NCBI GenBank assembly: GCA_935421135.1
Contig: OW285192.1
Span: 5,251,501-5,315,500, forward strand
Length of the DNA stretch: 64,000 nt
From: Bugulina stolonifera
Lineage: Eukaryota > Bryozoa > Gymnolaemata > Cheilostomatida > Bugulidae
Reading direction: 5' to 3'
The position numbers were made by a program, and so were the translations under genes. This document shows positions 13,107-25,900 of the stretch, piece by piece (position 1 is the stretch's first letter; each line of letters starts with the position of its first letter). The notes under the pieces are model-generated. The model had not been told where the DNA came from. It worked only from the letters and a program-made list of their open reading frames with translations, and ran no database searches.

Positions 13107-13422
13107 CAGTGTTCGAAGTTGAAAAATTGAGATGGGTACACGGCGCATGCAATTTTACAGATTAGTGTTGTATAGCTATCCACTTAATCTTATAGTAGCT
13201 AAGAAATTAGTGAATTATTAAGATGAAAAAAATTATGCTCTGGTGAGAATTGAACTCCGGGCCTTATGGATGAGCGCTCTACCACTACGCTATCAGGTCC
13301 ACAGCAAATGTGTGGGGAAAAGTAGCTATTAAAATGAGGGTACACACCTGCTGGCCGTATAACCACTAAAACTGAGGTGGGTACACACCGTATACTCTCG
13401 TAAAACCACACTTCGAACACTG
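13107..13422. mobile_element. tRNA-like-module MITE, copy 1 (hAT-type)
   Basis: The terminal inverted repeat CAGTGTTCGAAGT... / ...ACTTCGAACACTG is flanked by CTTTAGAA and CTTTAAAA (7 of 8 matching), a hAT-style duplication. Subterminal blocks with GGTACACRC...GTATAC are shared with the copies at 13959 and 42216. The centre carries a tRNA-like stretch (13237-13300, minus strand). Confidence 0.82.
13237..13300 (-). other. tRNA-like sequence inside MITE copy 1
   Basis: Read on the minus strand it has an A-box-like TAGCGTAGTGGTAGAGC followed at the right spacing by a B-box-like GGAGTTCAATTCTC. The acceptor ends do not pair well, so this is a degenerate tRNA-like module, not a functional tRNA gene. 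The same module occurs in copy 3 (42251-42314). Confidence 0.55.
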
Positions 13423-13958
13423 CTTTAAAAACATCATTTTTCTCCAAATATTGCACACCTAGACTATGTTCAGAGATTCTAGTATTTCTCCAGGGATTTT
13501 GAGCCACTGTGCTGTAGAGCAGAACTCTTTTTGGCACTCAGAAAGATCACTGAGAACCCCTAAAGGCTAATCAATTTTGGCAATTTTTCTATGATAAAAT
13601 TTCCTGAAATTTCGCAGTTGACGCTTAGCATTTGAAAGTTGTATTCCTCATAGGAATTAACGTCTGAGACTCGGGCTGCTATTCTACAAGATTTTTACAT
13701 CGCCAGAGTTTTTAAACAAAATTTTGGATAGGTTGGTTGTCTTCTTCATTATTGGTATTCCTTTAACTCAAAGTTGCCCCTACCACACACAACAGAACCT
13801 GAGGCTAATATTGTAGGCCCTACCTAATGGGACTTTGTGCATGATTAGCCCACATGCTTGCACTACAATTCTAGACAGGTATGTTGATGCAATTGTTTAG
13901 CATTCATTTATAACAGTATAGCAGTAGATATAATTATATCATCGCTGTTAGTTGCAAC

Positions 13959-14515
13959 CAGTGTTTGAAGTGTAAAAAATGAGGTGAGTACATGGTCCAT
14001 GCAGAAAATGTTTGAGAAATTTAGATCTGTTTCTCTTGTTTTTCTGTAAATATCTACAATGTTATATATATGTTTGTGGGTAAACAGTAGTACTTAGGAC
14101 TTACTAATAAAAAAATGTTTGCCACAGATATTATTACTTACATTGTATTCCTCACATGTTATTTTGTAAAACCTATTAATATGAAAAAGGAAAAAAATTT
14201 AGAAACCAATTTGGTCAAAATATTAAATTAACTAGGTTAGCGACTTGTCATTGTCTTAGGCGATGCGGCTTCACTGGCTGTAGTCAGCAAGGGTGCTATA
14301 CCTTTACTCAAGCGACTAGCTAATGTACTAATGGGATGCAAATAAAAGTAGATTAGCTCAACTGCTATTAAAAGAAGCCTTTACATATTCTAGTCCGCTA
14401 GCGGACTAGCTACCTCTAGTCCTCACATGAGGGTACATGCCTGCTGGCCGTGTACCCACTAAAATTGAGGTAGGTACACGCCGTATACACCCGTATAACC
14501 ACACCTCAAACACTG
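13959..14515. mobile_element. MITE of the same family, copy 2
   Basis: Ends CAGTGTTTGAAGTG... / ...CACCTCAAACACTG are flanked by GTTGCAAC and GTTGCAAA (7 of 8 matching). The right-hand subterminal block (tgcctgctggccgtgtaccc region) matches copies 1 and 3. The interior (about 14030-14420) differs from copy 1, and I do not see the tRNA-like module in it. Confidence 0.8.
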
Positions 14516-14523
14516 GTTGCAAA

Positions 14524-15250
14524 CAAGGGAGATAAACTGCAGTTTCTAAGAAGGAAATATAAGATTCCATTGTCACAATAGAAAAATTGAAAGAAACCTT
14601 AATTCTATCAGAATAGACTACTTGTAATTATTGTTGTGATTACATTTGGGGCTTGTATTATATAATGTCACTGTGTAGGGCAGGGTATGCACCTCCGTCT
14701 ATTCGATTATATGCGTACATGCAAAAACTGGGGTTGGGCTAAAACATTCAATTTGAGCTAAATATCTGTTTTTCCTGATTCCACTAGTCAAATAAATACA
14801 GCCAATCTAACTGTTGTACAGAGATATTTACTAGTAAACTACAAATAATGCCACTTCTTTATCAAGACCAATAAAAAGAAGTGATGTTTGCAAGTCAGTT
14901 TCAGTCTTACTTATATAAAAAAATGTCTGTTCCATCAATTAGGTCTAGCCTACACGTATATCAAGTTAGTACTTGCTTATCAAGATTATGGACAGTTCCA
15001 AGTATTCTGTGACTAATCAAAAACTGTTCTTGTAAACAGCTGATCACTATGGTAGCTGAATAGGCTATATAATAACAGGCATTAGCATAGAATTATCTAT
15101 GAATTCTGGCACCAAAATTCAGTGAAGCGTGCTGGATTCAACTAGTTGATGGTTTTTTTCCCTTTTACTCTTACTGCTCTCTTTCATCACCAGGAAGCTG
15201 GGATTTCCAGTGTTGTCAATAAAAAGAGGATGAAGCATTGATTTGCTTCA
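14524..15250. other. Upstream region of the first PPxY gene
   Basis: No exon is resolved. A TATA-like CTATATAATA lies near 15064. A pyrimidine-rich CAG ending at about 15192 could be the acceptor of a 5' UTR exon of the gene starting at 15257. Confidence 0.35.
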
Positions 15251-15256
15251 TTCACA

Positions 15257-15553
15257 ATGTGGCAGCTAGTACTTGTAGTTCTCGCTGTAGTTGCTGTAGG
15301 CATAGCAGTTGGGATAGTTGTTAAAAGGGTGTTTTGTTCAGCTACTGAAGTCATTGAAGATATTGAGGCTCGTAGATCATCTATCAAGGATCCACCAATT
15401 ACAATGTCTGCTCTATTACGAGAGGAAGAGCCACCTCCCCCTACATATGAAGAGCATATGTCACGTATTCTTCCACCCCCTCGTGGACATGCACCGCCAT
15501 CATATACTGCTGCTGCCTGCTGGGAGACAAGACAATTAGTTCATCATATTTGA
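15257..15553 (+). CDS. Small single-pass membrane protein with two PPxY motifs
   Basis: A 98-residue open frame. A very short N-terminus is followed by one hydrophobic segment (residues about 3-23, VLVVLAVVAVGIAVGIVV), then a basic/Cys stop-transfer (KRVFC). The tail is acidic and proline-rich with PPPTYEE (about residues 60-66) and APPSYTA (about 78-84). PPxY motifs bind WW domains, typically of Nedd4-family E3 ligases, so an adaptor or sorting role is an inference. A 3' UTR intron follows the stop (donor 15588, acceptor ending 15707), and AATAAA is at 16148-16153. I cannot name a family; VOPP1/WBP1-like proteins share the layout. A protein of similar design is encoded at 26697. Confidence 0.72.
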   Translation: MWQLVLVVLAVVAVGIAVGIVVKRVFCSATEVIEDIEARRSSIKDPPITMSALLREEEPPPPTYEEHMSRILPPPRGHAPPSYTAAACWETRQLVHHI

Positions 15554-16974
15554 AGGAATTGACAATCATTAAATTCTAGCTAAGAAGGTAATTATTCATT
15601 ATGTCTAAATACTCTACCAGCCTAATTATGTTTGCATATAGATTGCATACTTCTTTATTAGAATTAAAGTGTAAAAAGACTAATGTGTTTTCTTTCGTAT
15701 TTTTTAGAATGAGCATATAACATGGAGTTCTGTGGAGACTATGTGGAGACTATTTGAGAGGCTCACTATATTACCAACCTCTAGAAAATTGAAATTGGAC
15801 ATTCCTTTCCATTTTAGGACAATCAAACAACTTTAATATCATTATTTTATGTATATTAGTTAGTGCCTGAGACCTTTACACTTTTGGCAATATTTATTTA
15901 TTTATTTATTTATTTTATCATAGTTCCTTCGGTGATTCTTAAATATTTTTGTATCGGTTTCTCTTATAGTGTTATGCTGTTTGCATAATCTAGACGCTAT
16001 ACTGTTTTGTTTGACCGGCCAGTTTTGTTTAAAAATGACTAGTTTATAACTGGTCGGTAATTTTTTGCTGCAATAATTGTATGGAGCTTTCTTTGGTGCC
16101 ATTTATTGTTATCTTATTTTATAGTTTTCACAGGTTTCACATAACGGAATAAAAATACAATGAATACATTGGAGAGAGAGTCCCCCATTTTCTAACATCT
16201 TGTATGATTGTATATGGGGCAAATACATACATACAGTGTAGGTTCCCTATCTATATTCATGTATTTTGTCTATATTAGCCTATGTTACTGCCAAGTGTAC
16301 TTGTATATTTTTTAGTGTGCTTTTTCTATCATATTTATTATTGTGCATAATTTTTTCTGCTAGACAGACATTTCTTCCTACTAGCATAAGTATTGAATAA
16401 ATTATGAATTACTGGTATCAGCAAAGACATTATTAGTTGAGTGGCCAGGATATATTTGTTTTTAACTCTGTACAAATGTACTAGAACTCTTTTTGAACCA
16501 GAGTTTAAATTATTTTTCTTTGTGCTGCATAATAAAAACACCTTTGAGAGTTTGCAAAAGCAAATGACTAATTAATATTGACGATAGCACCCAAATTAAT
16601 TAATGCTAATAATATACAGTGACTTATAATTTATACTTGTTTTGACTATTCTTACTTACTAAATATTTGGTCAGTTTTGGTTGCCGTGATCTTTATGCAG
16701 CTGTATCACATCCTTCAGTTAGTTGCCAAGAGCCTGTCTGCTAATTTTGTTTTTCGGAAAATTTCTGTACTTGCTGCTGGCAGGTATTAAAAATTCTCTG
16801 CTAATATAACATACATGACTCATACATTTATAGCATATTATTTTACATTCCCTACCATGTTTAAATAACATGAATTGAGATAATTTGTCTAAGTAGCTGC
16901 GAGTCCTGCATGTGGAAAATTCCCACTCCAGTCCAATAGCATCCATCTTTGTCCCATCGCCTTCCGATACTTTC

Positions 16975-19900
16975 ATGTTTACTGCAGATTCACAGTTTGA
17001 AATCAGTTCAGCTTTCTTGTAAGTCCCAACTAAGAAAACAATTCAAAGGATCCAACCAAATAATCAAATATTTAAGTTCATTTGCAGTACTCTATTAGTG
17101 TATATTATTATTGCTTTATCTTTTTAGTCGGAAAGCAACACCCTCTGGGATGTCGATTGTGAAGCGTGTAAGACTAGACGAGGCCCCGGTTAGCAAGATA
17201 GTATCTGAGACTGATGAACGGATACAGAGATTGTATGAAACACAGGCTGCTGTTGAAGGCTCACTCGGTATGTCATGCTATCTCTCTCAATACTGTGTCA
17301 CACCCATTGGCACAGTAGAGAGTAGCTGGAGGATTAATATGGTTTTTCGAAAATTTCTGTCAAATAGCGTGTTTCTGAGAACATGCATGTACATTTAAAA
17401 ATAGTTTGCTTTAAAATGTGTTCTTTCGGAATGGACGGTTTTTAAATGAAATATTCGGAAGGTTTTCTTACCAGTGTGTGTAATACAAATGGGAGACCTC
17501 TGTATATTATATTATTAAGGTTCGGTATGTCTGTTCTCTGTTGAGTTTGTTTTCTATCCTTCTAGCTCTGTGATTAGCATTCAGAGTTTTAGTAATCAAC
17601 TTTTTTATCTCTTTCATGAGTACCATATCCATTGGTAGTTTCGGAAACCATGAATAATACAGAAAAATTGTTCTTTGGGGAATACAATCCATTTGGCTAA
17701 AACCAAGTAAATGAATAATGCAAACGGTCCATCTGTTTTACATATCTTTATGTTTTTTTTTGTTTACTGAACAGAAATTTTAGTCTTGTTCTCCCTAGGG
17801 TGAAGGAAATGTTTGCTACTAGAACCAACTCCAGTCCCCACTACATCTGTACATGTGCAATGTATATGCTATCCCTAACAGCTTCAGTTCCCTCTATAGC
17901 CTACATTAATATATAATGTAGAATTCATATTATGCCAAGGTACTATAGGAGAGCAATAGTCAATTTATACCATTAAATATGTGAGAGGAGTCATAAGGTT
18001 TTTAATAGATGTTATGCCAACTAATCACCAACATGACAGGGAGTGTGATGTTGTCCAGCTGACATAGCATTTCTCTCTAGTTCCTGCTCTCATCTTCATT
18101 GGGTTATTAGCCTAAAATCTGGCATATTCAGTGAGTTTTAGTCATGTAATGTGGTGAAGCAATTTACAGGTTATCAGTGTCACCAAAAAGAATATTGTAA
18201 TTATTTAATGACTGCTATGCATTCTGGTGCCTAAGGTTTTTAATAGATGTTATACCAACTAATCACCAACATGACAGGGAGTGTGATGTTGTCCAGCTGA
18301 CATAGCATTTCTCTCTAGTTCCTGCTCTCATCTTCATTGGGTTATTAGCCTAAAATCTGGCATATTCAGTGAGTGTTAGTCATGTAATGTGGTGAAGCAA
18401 TTTACAGGTTATCAGTGTCACCAAAAAGAATATTGTAATTATTTAATGACTGCTATGCATTCTGGTCTAGACCAGCTCGTGACTTGTAAATATAAGGAAA
18501 ATTCAAGCAAATGATGATGGTGAAAAATATGTCACAATATTAATTAACTGTATTAGTTGTATACCTAATATTTTTTCTATATTGCCTAGTTTCCTTCATT
18601 TTTATTGAGCTTTGTTATTGCCTGCCCCCCCCCCCCCCGCCCCTCTCTTCCCATCTCTTACTAGCTTGTACTATTTATTTGAAGTAACATGTACACACTG
18701 TAATAACATAGTATACACTCCTATGTCACCATCAAGATATCATATATTGTTATAGTAGCCATTACAGCTCTATTCTATATTACTCCTGCCCTTGCGTAAT
18801 ATTTGTAATACCTAGGCTATCAGCTCACCACCCTTTGCACTTTGTTATGATGGTGTAACTCCTGTGTCAACTTATTTTTTATTGCCATAATTAGTAGGGC
18901 TAAAAATAAACTTCCGTAGTTTTTAATGAATTACTCCATTACATCTAGATCTGTTAGAATTGTATAATACTGCTCAGTGTTAGTATTCTCTATATTATAC
19001 AATCATATTATAACATGTAGATGGAGTCCGGGAGAGGTTCAAGGTGTTTACCCAGCCAACTGTGTACAAACCAACAGCCTCTCAAGTCAAAGGACAAAGA
19101 TCTCTTCATTCGTACACCAGACATGAAGGCGAGAAGGGGAGGAGCCAACAGCTGAGGGATTCCGGCCTCACTGAGGATGAAATAGACCTCTGGATGAACC
19201 AAGTAAGTGAGATTGAGCCTGTAAGTGAGACTGAGCCTGTAAGTGAGACCGGGCCTGTAAGTGAGTCCCAGCCTGTAAGTGAGACCCAGCCTGTAAGTGA
19301 GACCGGGCCTGTAAGTGAGACCGGGCCTGTAAGTGAGACCGACAAACAGACAGACATAGCCTCAAATAGTTGGTCCTGTCAACCATTCTTATTGGATGAA
19401 AAGTTCTTTTGGTTTAGATTAAGGGACACGAGGCTCACAGTTCATTTGAGTTTTCCCTCTAAAATGTAGGGTAGTCGGTGAACATTTATAAACTTCTATA
19501 AACTACTAAGTCCATCATTATGTATAAGGATCAGGTAGTTCAAAGTAAACATCTGATCCTTTAGTAACATAACATCTAACGGAATGCAACTTGTGTAGTG
19601 ATAGTAGACTAAAATTATTTTGATTTTGTGTTGACTAGACAGCCATAGGTTTTGTTTCCACTTGCCCTACTGGAGGGAATGTCCCTTACTGGAGTTTTGA
19701 AACGGAAGTATAATAGGGAATATAGGGGTCAAATGATTACGTGGTGTAAAACCTTGTGTTCATCCTCCTGTCGGATGGGATTTTTCTCAGTAATGGAACA
19801 AAACTGGGTGGCTGTGCGTAAATAAATGCAAGTTGAAAATTCAAGCTTGAGATGTGAGATGTTGTAGGCTCTCCCACTCTGTAGACACTTTGACCTTTAT

Positions 19901-22900
19901 GTCAATTCTGTATGATAACCTGGTATCCTGATACAGTTATGGGAATTACATGTGTAATAGATAGCCCAATATACAAGGATATGTAAATAATGGAACACTC
20001 CATAATATAGGAGTAAAATTTCATTCATTGACATGTTGCTACTGGGTACTTATGTTATATAATATCACATTCATTTATTATTTTCCCTGTTCAACCACTA
20101 CATGCCTTGCTCTTTGTCAGTATAGACTGCTACCACTCTGTTTATATTACAAGCTAATACATGTATATAATATTATGCAGTTTATATTACAAGCTAATAC
20201 ATGTATATAATGTGCAGTTTATATTACACGCTATACATACAGTGTATATATAGTTTATATTACAGGTTATACATACAGTGTATATATAGTTTATATTACA
20301 GGTTATACTATACAGTGTATATATAGTTTATATTACAGGTTATACATACAGTGTATATATAGTTTATATTACAGGCTATACATACAGTGTATATACAGTT
20401 TATATTACAGGTTATACCATACAGTGTATATACAGTTTATATTACAGGTTATACTATACAGTGTATATACAGTTTATATTACAGGTTATACTATACAATG
20501 TATATACAGTTTATATTACAGGTTATACATACAGTGTATATATAGTTTATATTACAGGCTATACATACAGTGTATATACAGTTTATATTACAGGCTATAC
20601 ATACAGTGTATATACAGTTTATATTACAGGTTATACCATACAGTGTATATACAGTTTATATTACAGGTTATACTATACAGTGTATATACAGTTTATATTA
20701 CAGGTTATACTATACAATGTATATACAGTTTATATTACAGGTTATACATACAGTGTATATACAGTTTATATTACAGGTTATACTATACAGTGTATATATA
20801 GTTTATATTACAGGTTATACATACAGTGTATATATAGTTTATATTACAGGCTATACATACAGTGTATATACAGTTTATATTACAGGTTATACCATACAGT
20901 GTATATACAGTTTATATTACAGGTTATACTATACAGTGTATATACAGTTTATATTACAGGTTATACTATACAATGTATATACAGTTTATATTACAGGTTA
21001 TACATACAGTGTATATACAGTTTATATTACAGGTTATACTATACAATGTATATACAGTTTATATTACAGGTTATACATACAGTGTATATACAGTTTATAT
21101 TACAGGCTATACATACAGTGTATATATAGTTTATATTACAGGCTATACATACAGTGTATATACAGTTTATATTACAGGTTATACCATACAGTGTATATAC
21201 AGTTTATATTACAGGTTATACTATACAGTGTATATACAGTTTATATTACAGGTTATACTATACAATGTATATACAGTTTATATTACAGGTTATACATACA
21301 GTGTATATACAGTTTATATTACAGGTTATACTATACAGTGTATATATAGTTTATATTACAGGTTATACATACAGTGTATATACAGTTTATATTACAGGTT
21401 ATACATACAGTGTATATACAGTTTATATTACAGGCTATAATACATACAGTGTATATACAGTTTATATTACAAGTTATACATACAGTGTATATACAGTTTA
21501 TATTACAGGTTATGCTATACAGTGTATATACAGTTTATATTACAGGCTATACATACAGTGTATATACAGTTTATATTACAGGCTATAATACATACAGTGT
21601 ATATACAGTTTATATTACAAGTTATACATACAGTGTATATACAGTTTATATTACAGGTTATACTATACAGTGTATATACAGTTTATATTACAGGTTATAC
21701 ATACAGTGTATATATACGTGTAGTTTATATTACAAGTTATACATACAGTGTATATACAGTTTATATTACAGGTTATACTATACAGTGTATATATAGTTTA
21801 TATTACAGGTTATACATACAGTGTATATATAGTTTATATTACAGGCTATACATACAGTGTATATACAGTTTATATTACAGGTTATACCATACAGTGTATA
21901 TACAGTTTATATTACAGGTTATACTATACAGTGTATATACAGTTTATATTACAGGTTATACTATACAATGTATATACAGTTTATATTACAGGTTATACAT
22001 ACAGTGTATATATAGTTTATATTACAGGCTATACATACAGTGTATATACAGTTTATATTACAGGCTATACATACAGTGTATATACAGTTTATATTACAGG
22101 TTATACCATACAGTGTATATACAGTTTATATTACAGGTTATACTATACAGTGTATATACAGTTTATATTACAGGTTATACTATACAATGTATATACAGTT
22201 TATATTACAGGTTATACATACAGTGTATATACAGTTTATATTACAGGTTATACTATACAGTGTATATATAGTTTATATTACAGGTTATACATACAGTGTA
22301 TATATAGTTTATATTACAGGCTATACATACAGTGTATATACAGTGTATATACAGTTTATATTACAGGTTATACTATACAATGTATATACAGTTTATATTA
22401 CAGGTTATACATACAGTGTATATACAGTTTATATTACAGGTTATACTATACAATGTATATACAGTTTATATTACAGGTTATACATACAGTGTATATACAG
22501 TTTATATTACAGGCTATACATACAGTGTATATATAGTTTATATTACAGGCTATACATACAGTGTATATACAGTTTATATTACAGGTTATACCATACAGTG
22601 TATATACAGTTTATATTACAGGTTATACTATACAGTGTATATACAGTTTATATTACAGGTTATACTATACAATGTATATACAGTTTATATTACAGGTTAT
22701 ACATACAGTGTATATACAGTTTATATTACAGGTTATACTATACAGTGTATATATAGTTTATATTACAGGTTATACATACAGTGTATATACAGTTTATATT
22801 ACAGGTTATACATACAGTGTATATATAGTTTATATTACACGCTATACATACAGTGTATATATAGTTTATATTACAGGTTATACTATACAGTGTATATATA

Positions 22901-25900
22901 GTTTATATTACAGGTTATACATACAGTGTATATACAGTTTATATTACAGGTTATACTATACAGTGTATATACAGTTTATATTACAGGTTATACATACAGT
23001 GTATATACAGTTTATATTACAGGTTATACTATACAGTGTATATACAGTTTATATTACAGGTTATACATACAGTGTATATATACGTGTAGTTTATATTACA
23101 AGTTATACATACAGTGTATATATATGTGTAGTTTATATTACAAGTTATACTATACAGTGTATATACAGTTTATATTACAGGTTATACATACAGTGTATAT
23201 ATACGTGTAGTTTATATTACACACTATACATACAGTGTATATACAGTTTATATTACAGGCTCCATCGTCTAAGATGAATCCAGAAGTGCTACAACAGCGT
23301 CTAACTGAAATAGCTGACAGACTGAAAAAGCACGATGAAGAAGTCAATGTAGATAAAGGCTTCTCAACTGCTCAGTCTACGTCTAGACATAAACTGGAGC
23401 TGGAGAGAGCCCTTAATCAAGGTATCGTATCCATACTATAATCAATCCCAGAGCCAGGTAAACAGCATCAACTTCCTGTTTGAATGTCCATAGGCCAAGC
23501 CTCTGCCCACAACTATAGATAGTATGCTATAGGGTATGACAAGTATTATTTGTTGATGTGCAGGTAGGGAACAGCAAGCCACTCTATCTAGTCTCCTTAT
23601 GAAGCCAACAGATGTACCTCAGTTAGCCAGTAACAATCCAGACTCCCAGCTGAAACAAATAGCCTTAGAACTAGGAGAGAAGCGAACGCCTATACCGGAC
23701 TATGGGAACCCCTTCCCTAATCCCTGGACTCCAGTCGCTCCTAAGCTCGCTCCATCCACAGGTAAGGCTCTATCACACCTATTCAGATCATCTCAATGGA
23801 GAATCTATGGTACTCAGTCTAAAGTGTATTTTCTGATCTATGGTTGTAGTAGTGTTATTATCTATATAGATAGAGGCATAGGTTCAGATACGTGTTTCCT
23901 TCACTCTCCTCTCATAACTTCCCAGATTTGGTGACTAGTCCACTGACAGAGTGAACCATTTATTGATAGTTTATTATATAATAGGCTGTTTTGGTTCATG
24001 GTACTAGATAACAAGTGGGCTTATTTCTCTTTTTGTAAATACACGTTCTATTGCACTGTACATTGAATCACACTCTTCATAAAAGAATGATTAAACTCAA
24101 TAAGTTTCTGCTTGACTCTTTTAATGAATGCAGATCGGTCTAAAAATGAGAGCACGGCTGTTATCAGTAGCTTATTCCTGTTCTGACCCCACATGTATCA
24201 CAAAGTCAGCAGTCGAATAAATGTCTACTCTGTATCTATATGGGTGGGTGTTGTGTTACAAGTGATCCACTGCAGAACGGTGATATGACATTACACAGTG
24301 ACAATATGCAAGTCGTAACAGGAAGCTGTAAATAAGTTATTCAACTAAAGAAACAATTTCTGCAGACAGTATAATATAGATGAGTGCTGCTTGGACGTGA
24401 TTAGGCAATAATTTGCTGCTCTGGTACAAAATGGTAGAATTATTTTTGTACCATAACTGATTCACTGCAGCACATGCTGACATTATTACATAACAGGATG
24501 TGTTAGATGCACAACACAGGCACTATTTGTTCAAATGAAATATGTACCAAAAACTAACACCTCTTGTAAATAGTCAATTTCTCCCGACTGTTGCTGGCAG
24601 TATTGGATATCCTATGAGAGCAATTACTCAGTGCAAAGTTGTTACAAGTAGCAGTTGTAGGCTAACAATTTGGGTGCAAAGTTGTTACAAGTAGCAGTTG
24701 TAGGCTAACAATTTGGCTCCGAGTCTATTTAGCATGGTTGCAATTTTGTGCTGAGGTTTATGACCTATGTGCTTATTACATAACAGAAAAAGAAAATATC
24801 CATCATATTAATGTAGTTGTAACAATTTTGCTCTAACTCCATTTTTTTCATTAATATTAAGAAAATAGAAGACAATTACTGTATGCAGTGCTATGACATC
24901 CAGTCGGAAAGTTTTATAGTAATTTATTCAGTGTTTGTGTTTATTAACTTGTAGAATTTGTTGGCCCCAGGCTAAAGGATGCAGACCTGAGTGTGTCAGA
25001 TGAACAGCTGATGGGAAATAAGCTCAGTGTGAAGGAAATAAGACAACTCCCAAAGTTCACAAACTATGAGCCTGGAAAACCTTCATCTGTAAGTCATATC
25101 AGTACTATAGCTGAGTGTACAGGTGTATTACTACCAAAGTGTATTACTACCAAAGTGTATTACTACCAAAGTGTATTACTACCAAAGTGTATTACTACCA
25201 AAGTGTATTACTACCAAAGTGTATTACTACCAAAGTGTATTACTACAAAAGTGTATTACTACACAAGTGTATTACTACCAAAGTGTATTACTACAAACGT
25301 GTATTACTACAAAAGTGTAGTACTACCAATGTGTGTATTACTACCAAAGTGTATTACTACCAAAGTGTATTACTACCAAAGTGTAGTACTACCAAAGTGT
25401 ATTACTACCAAAGTGTGTTACTACCAAAGTGTGTTACTATCAAAGTGTATTACTTACTACCAAAGTGTATTACTGCCAAAGTGTATTACTACTAAAGTGT
25501 GTTACTATCAAAGTGTATTACTTACTACCAAAGTGTATTACTGCCAAAGTGTGTTACTACCAAAGTGTGTTACTATCAAAGTGTATTACTTACTACCAAA
25601 GTGTATTACTACCAAAGTGTATTACCATATGTTAACAGGTGCTGTACGTTAAGAATCTCGGATCTACAGTTAAACACGACCACCTGATCCATCTGTTTGG
25701 TAGATTCCGAGTACCTGGTGATGATGTCATCACTTGTCAACTAATGACAGGTAGAATGAGAGGGCAGGCTTTCGTCACATGTGCAGGTCAGTGGGAGTTA
25801 CCTCCCTTGTTTGATTTTAAACTAATATGTTAGGGGTTGGGGTAGTATAGTCATATGTAATAATTTTTTGAAAATAAATGATGCATTTACATTTTATTTG

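Noticed and set aside
16719..16976. 85-codon minus-strand frame starting at 16976
   Set aside because: It overlaps the likely first exon of RBM41 on the other strand and has no recognisable domain.
20136..23258. Could the regular arrays be CRISPR?
   Set aside because: There are no unique spacers between repeats, units are directly abutting, and the locus is a eukaryotic intron.
20424..23277. Long Tyr/Ile/Val-rich open frames through the RBM41 intron array
   Set aside because: They repeat the same peptide every 36-37 bp and restart with the 292-bp period; they follow from the lack of stops in the repeat unit.
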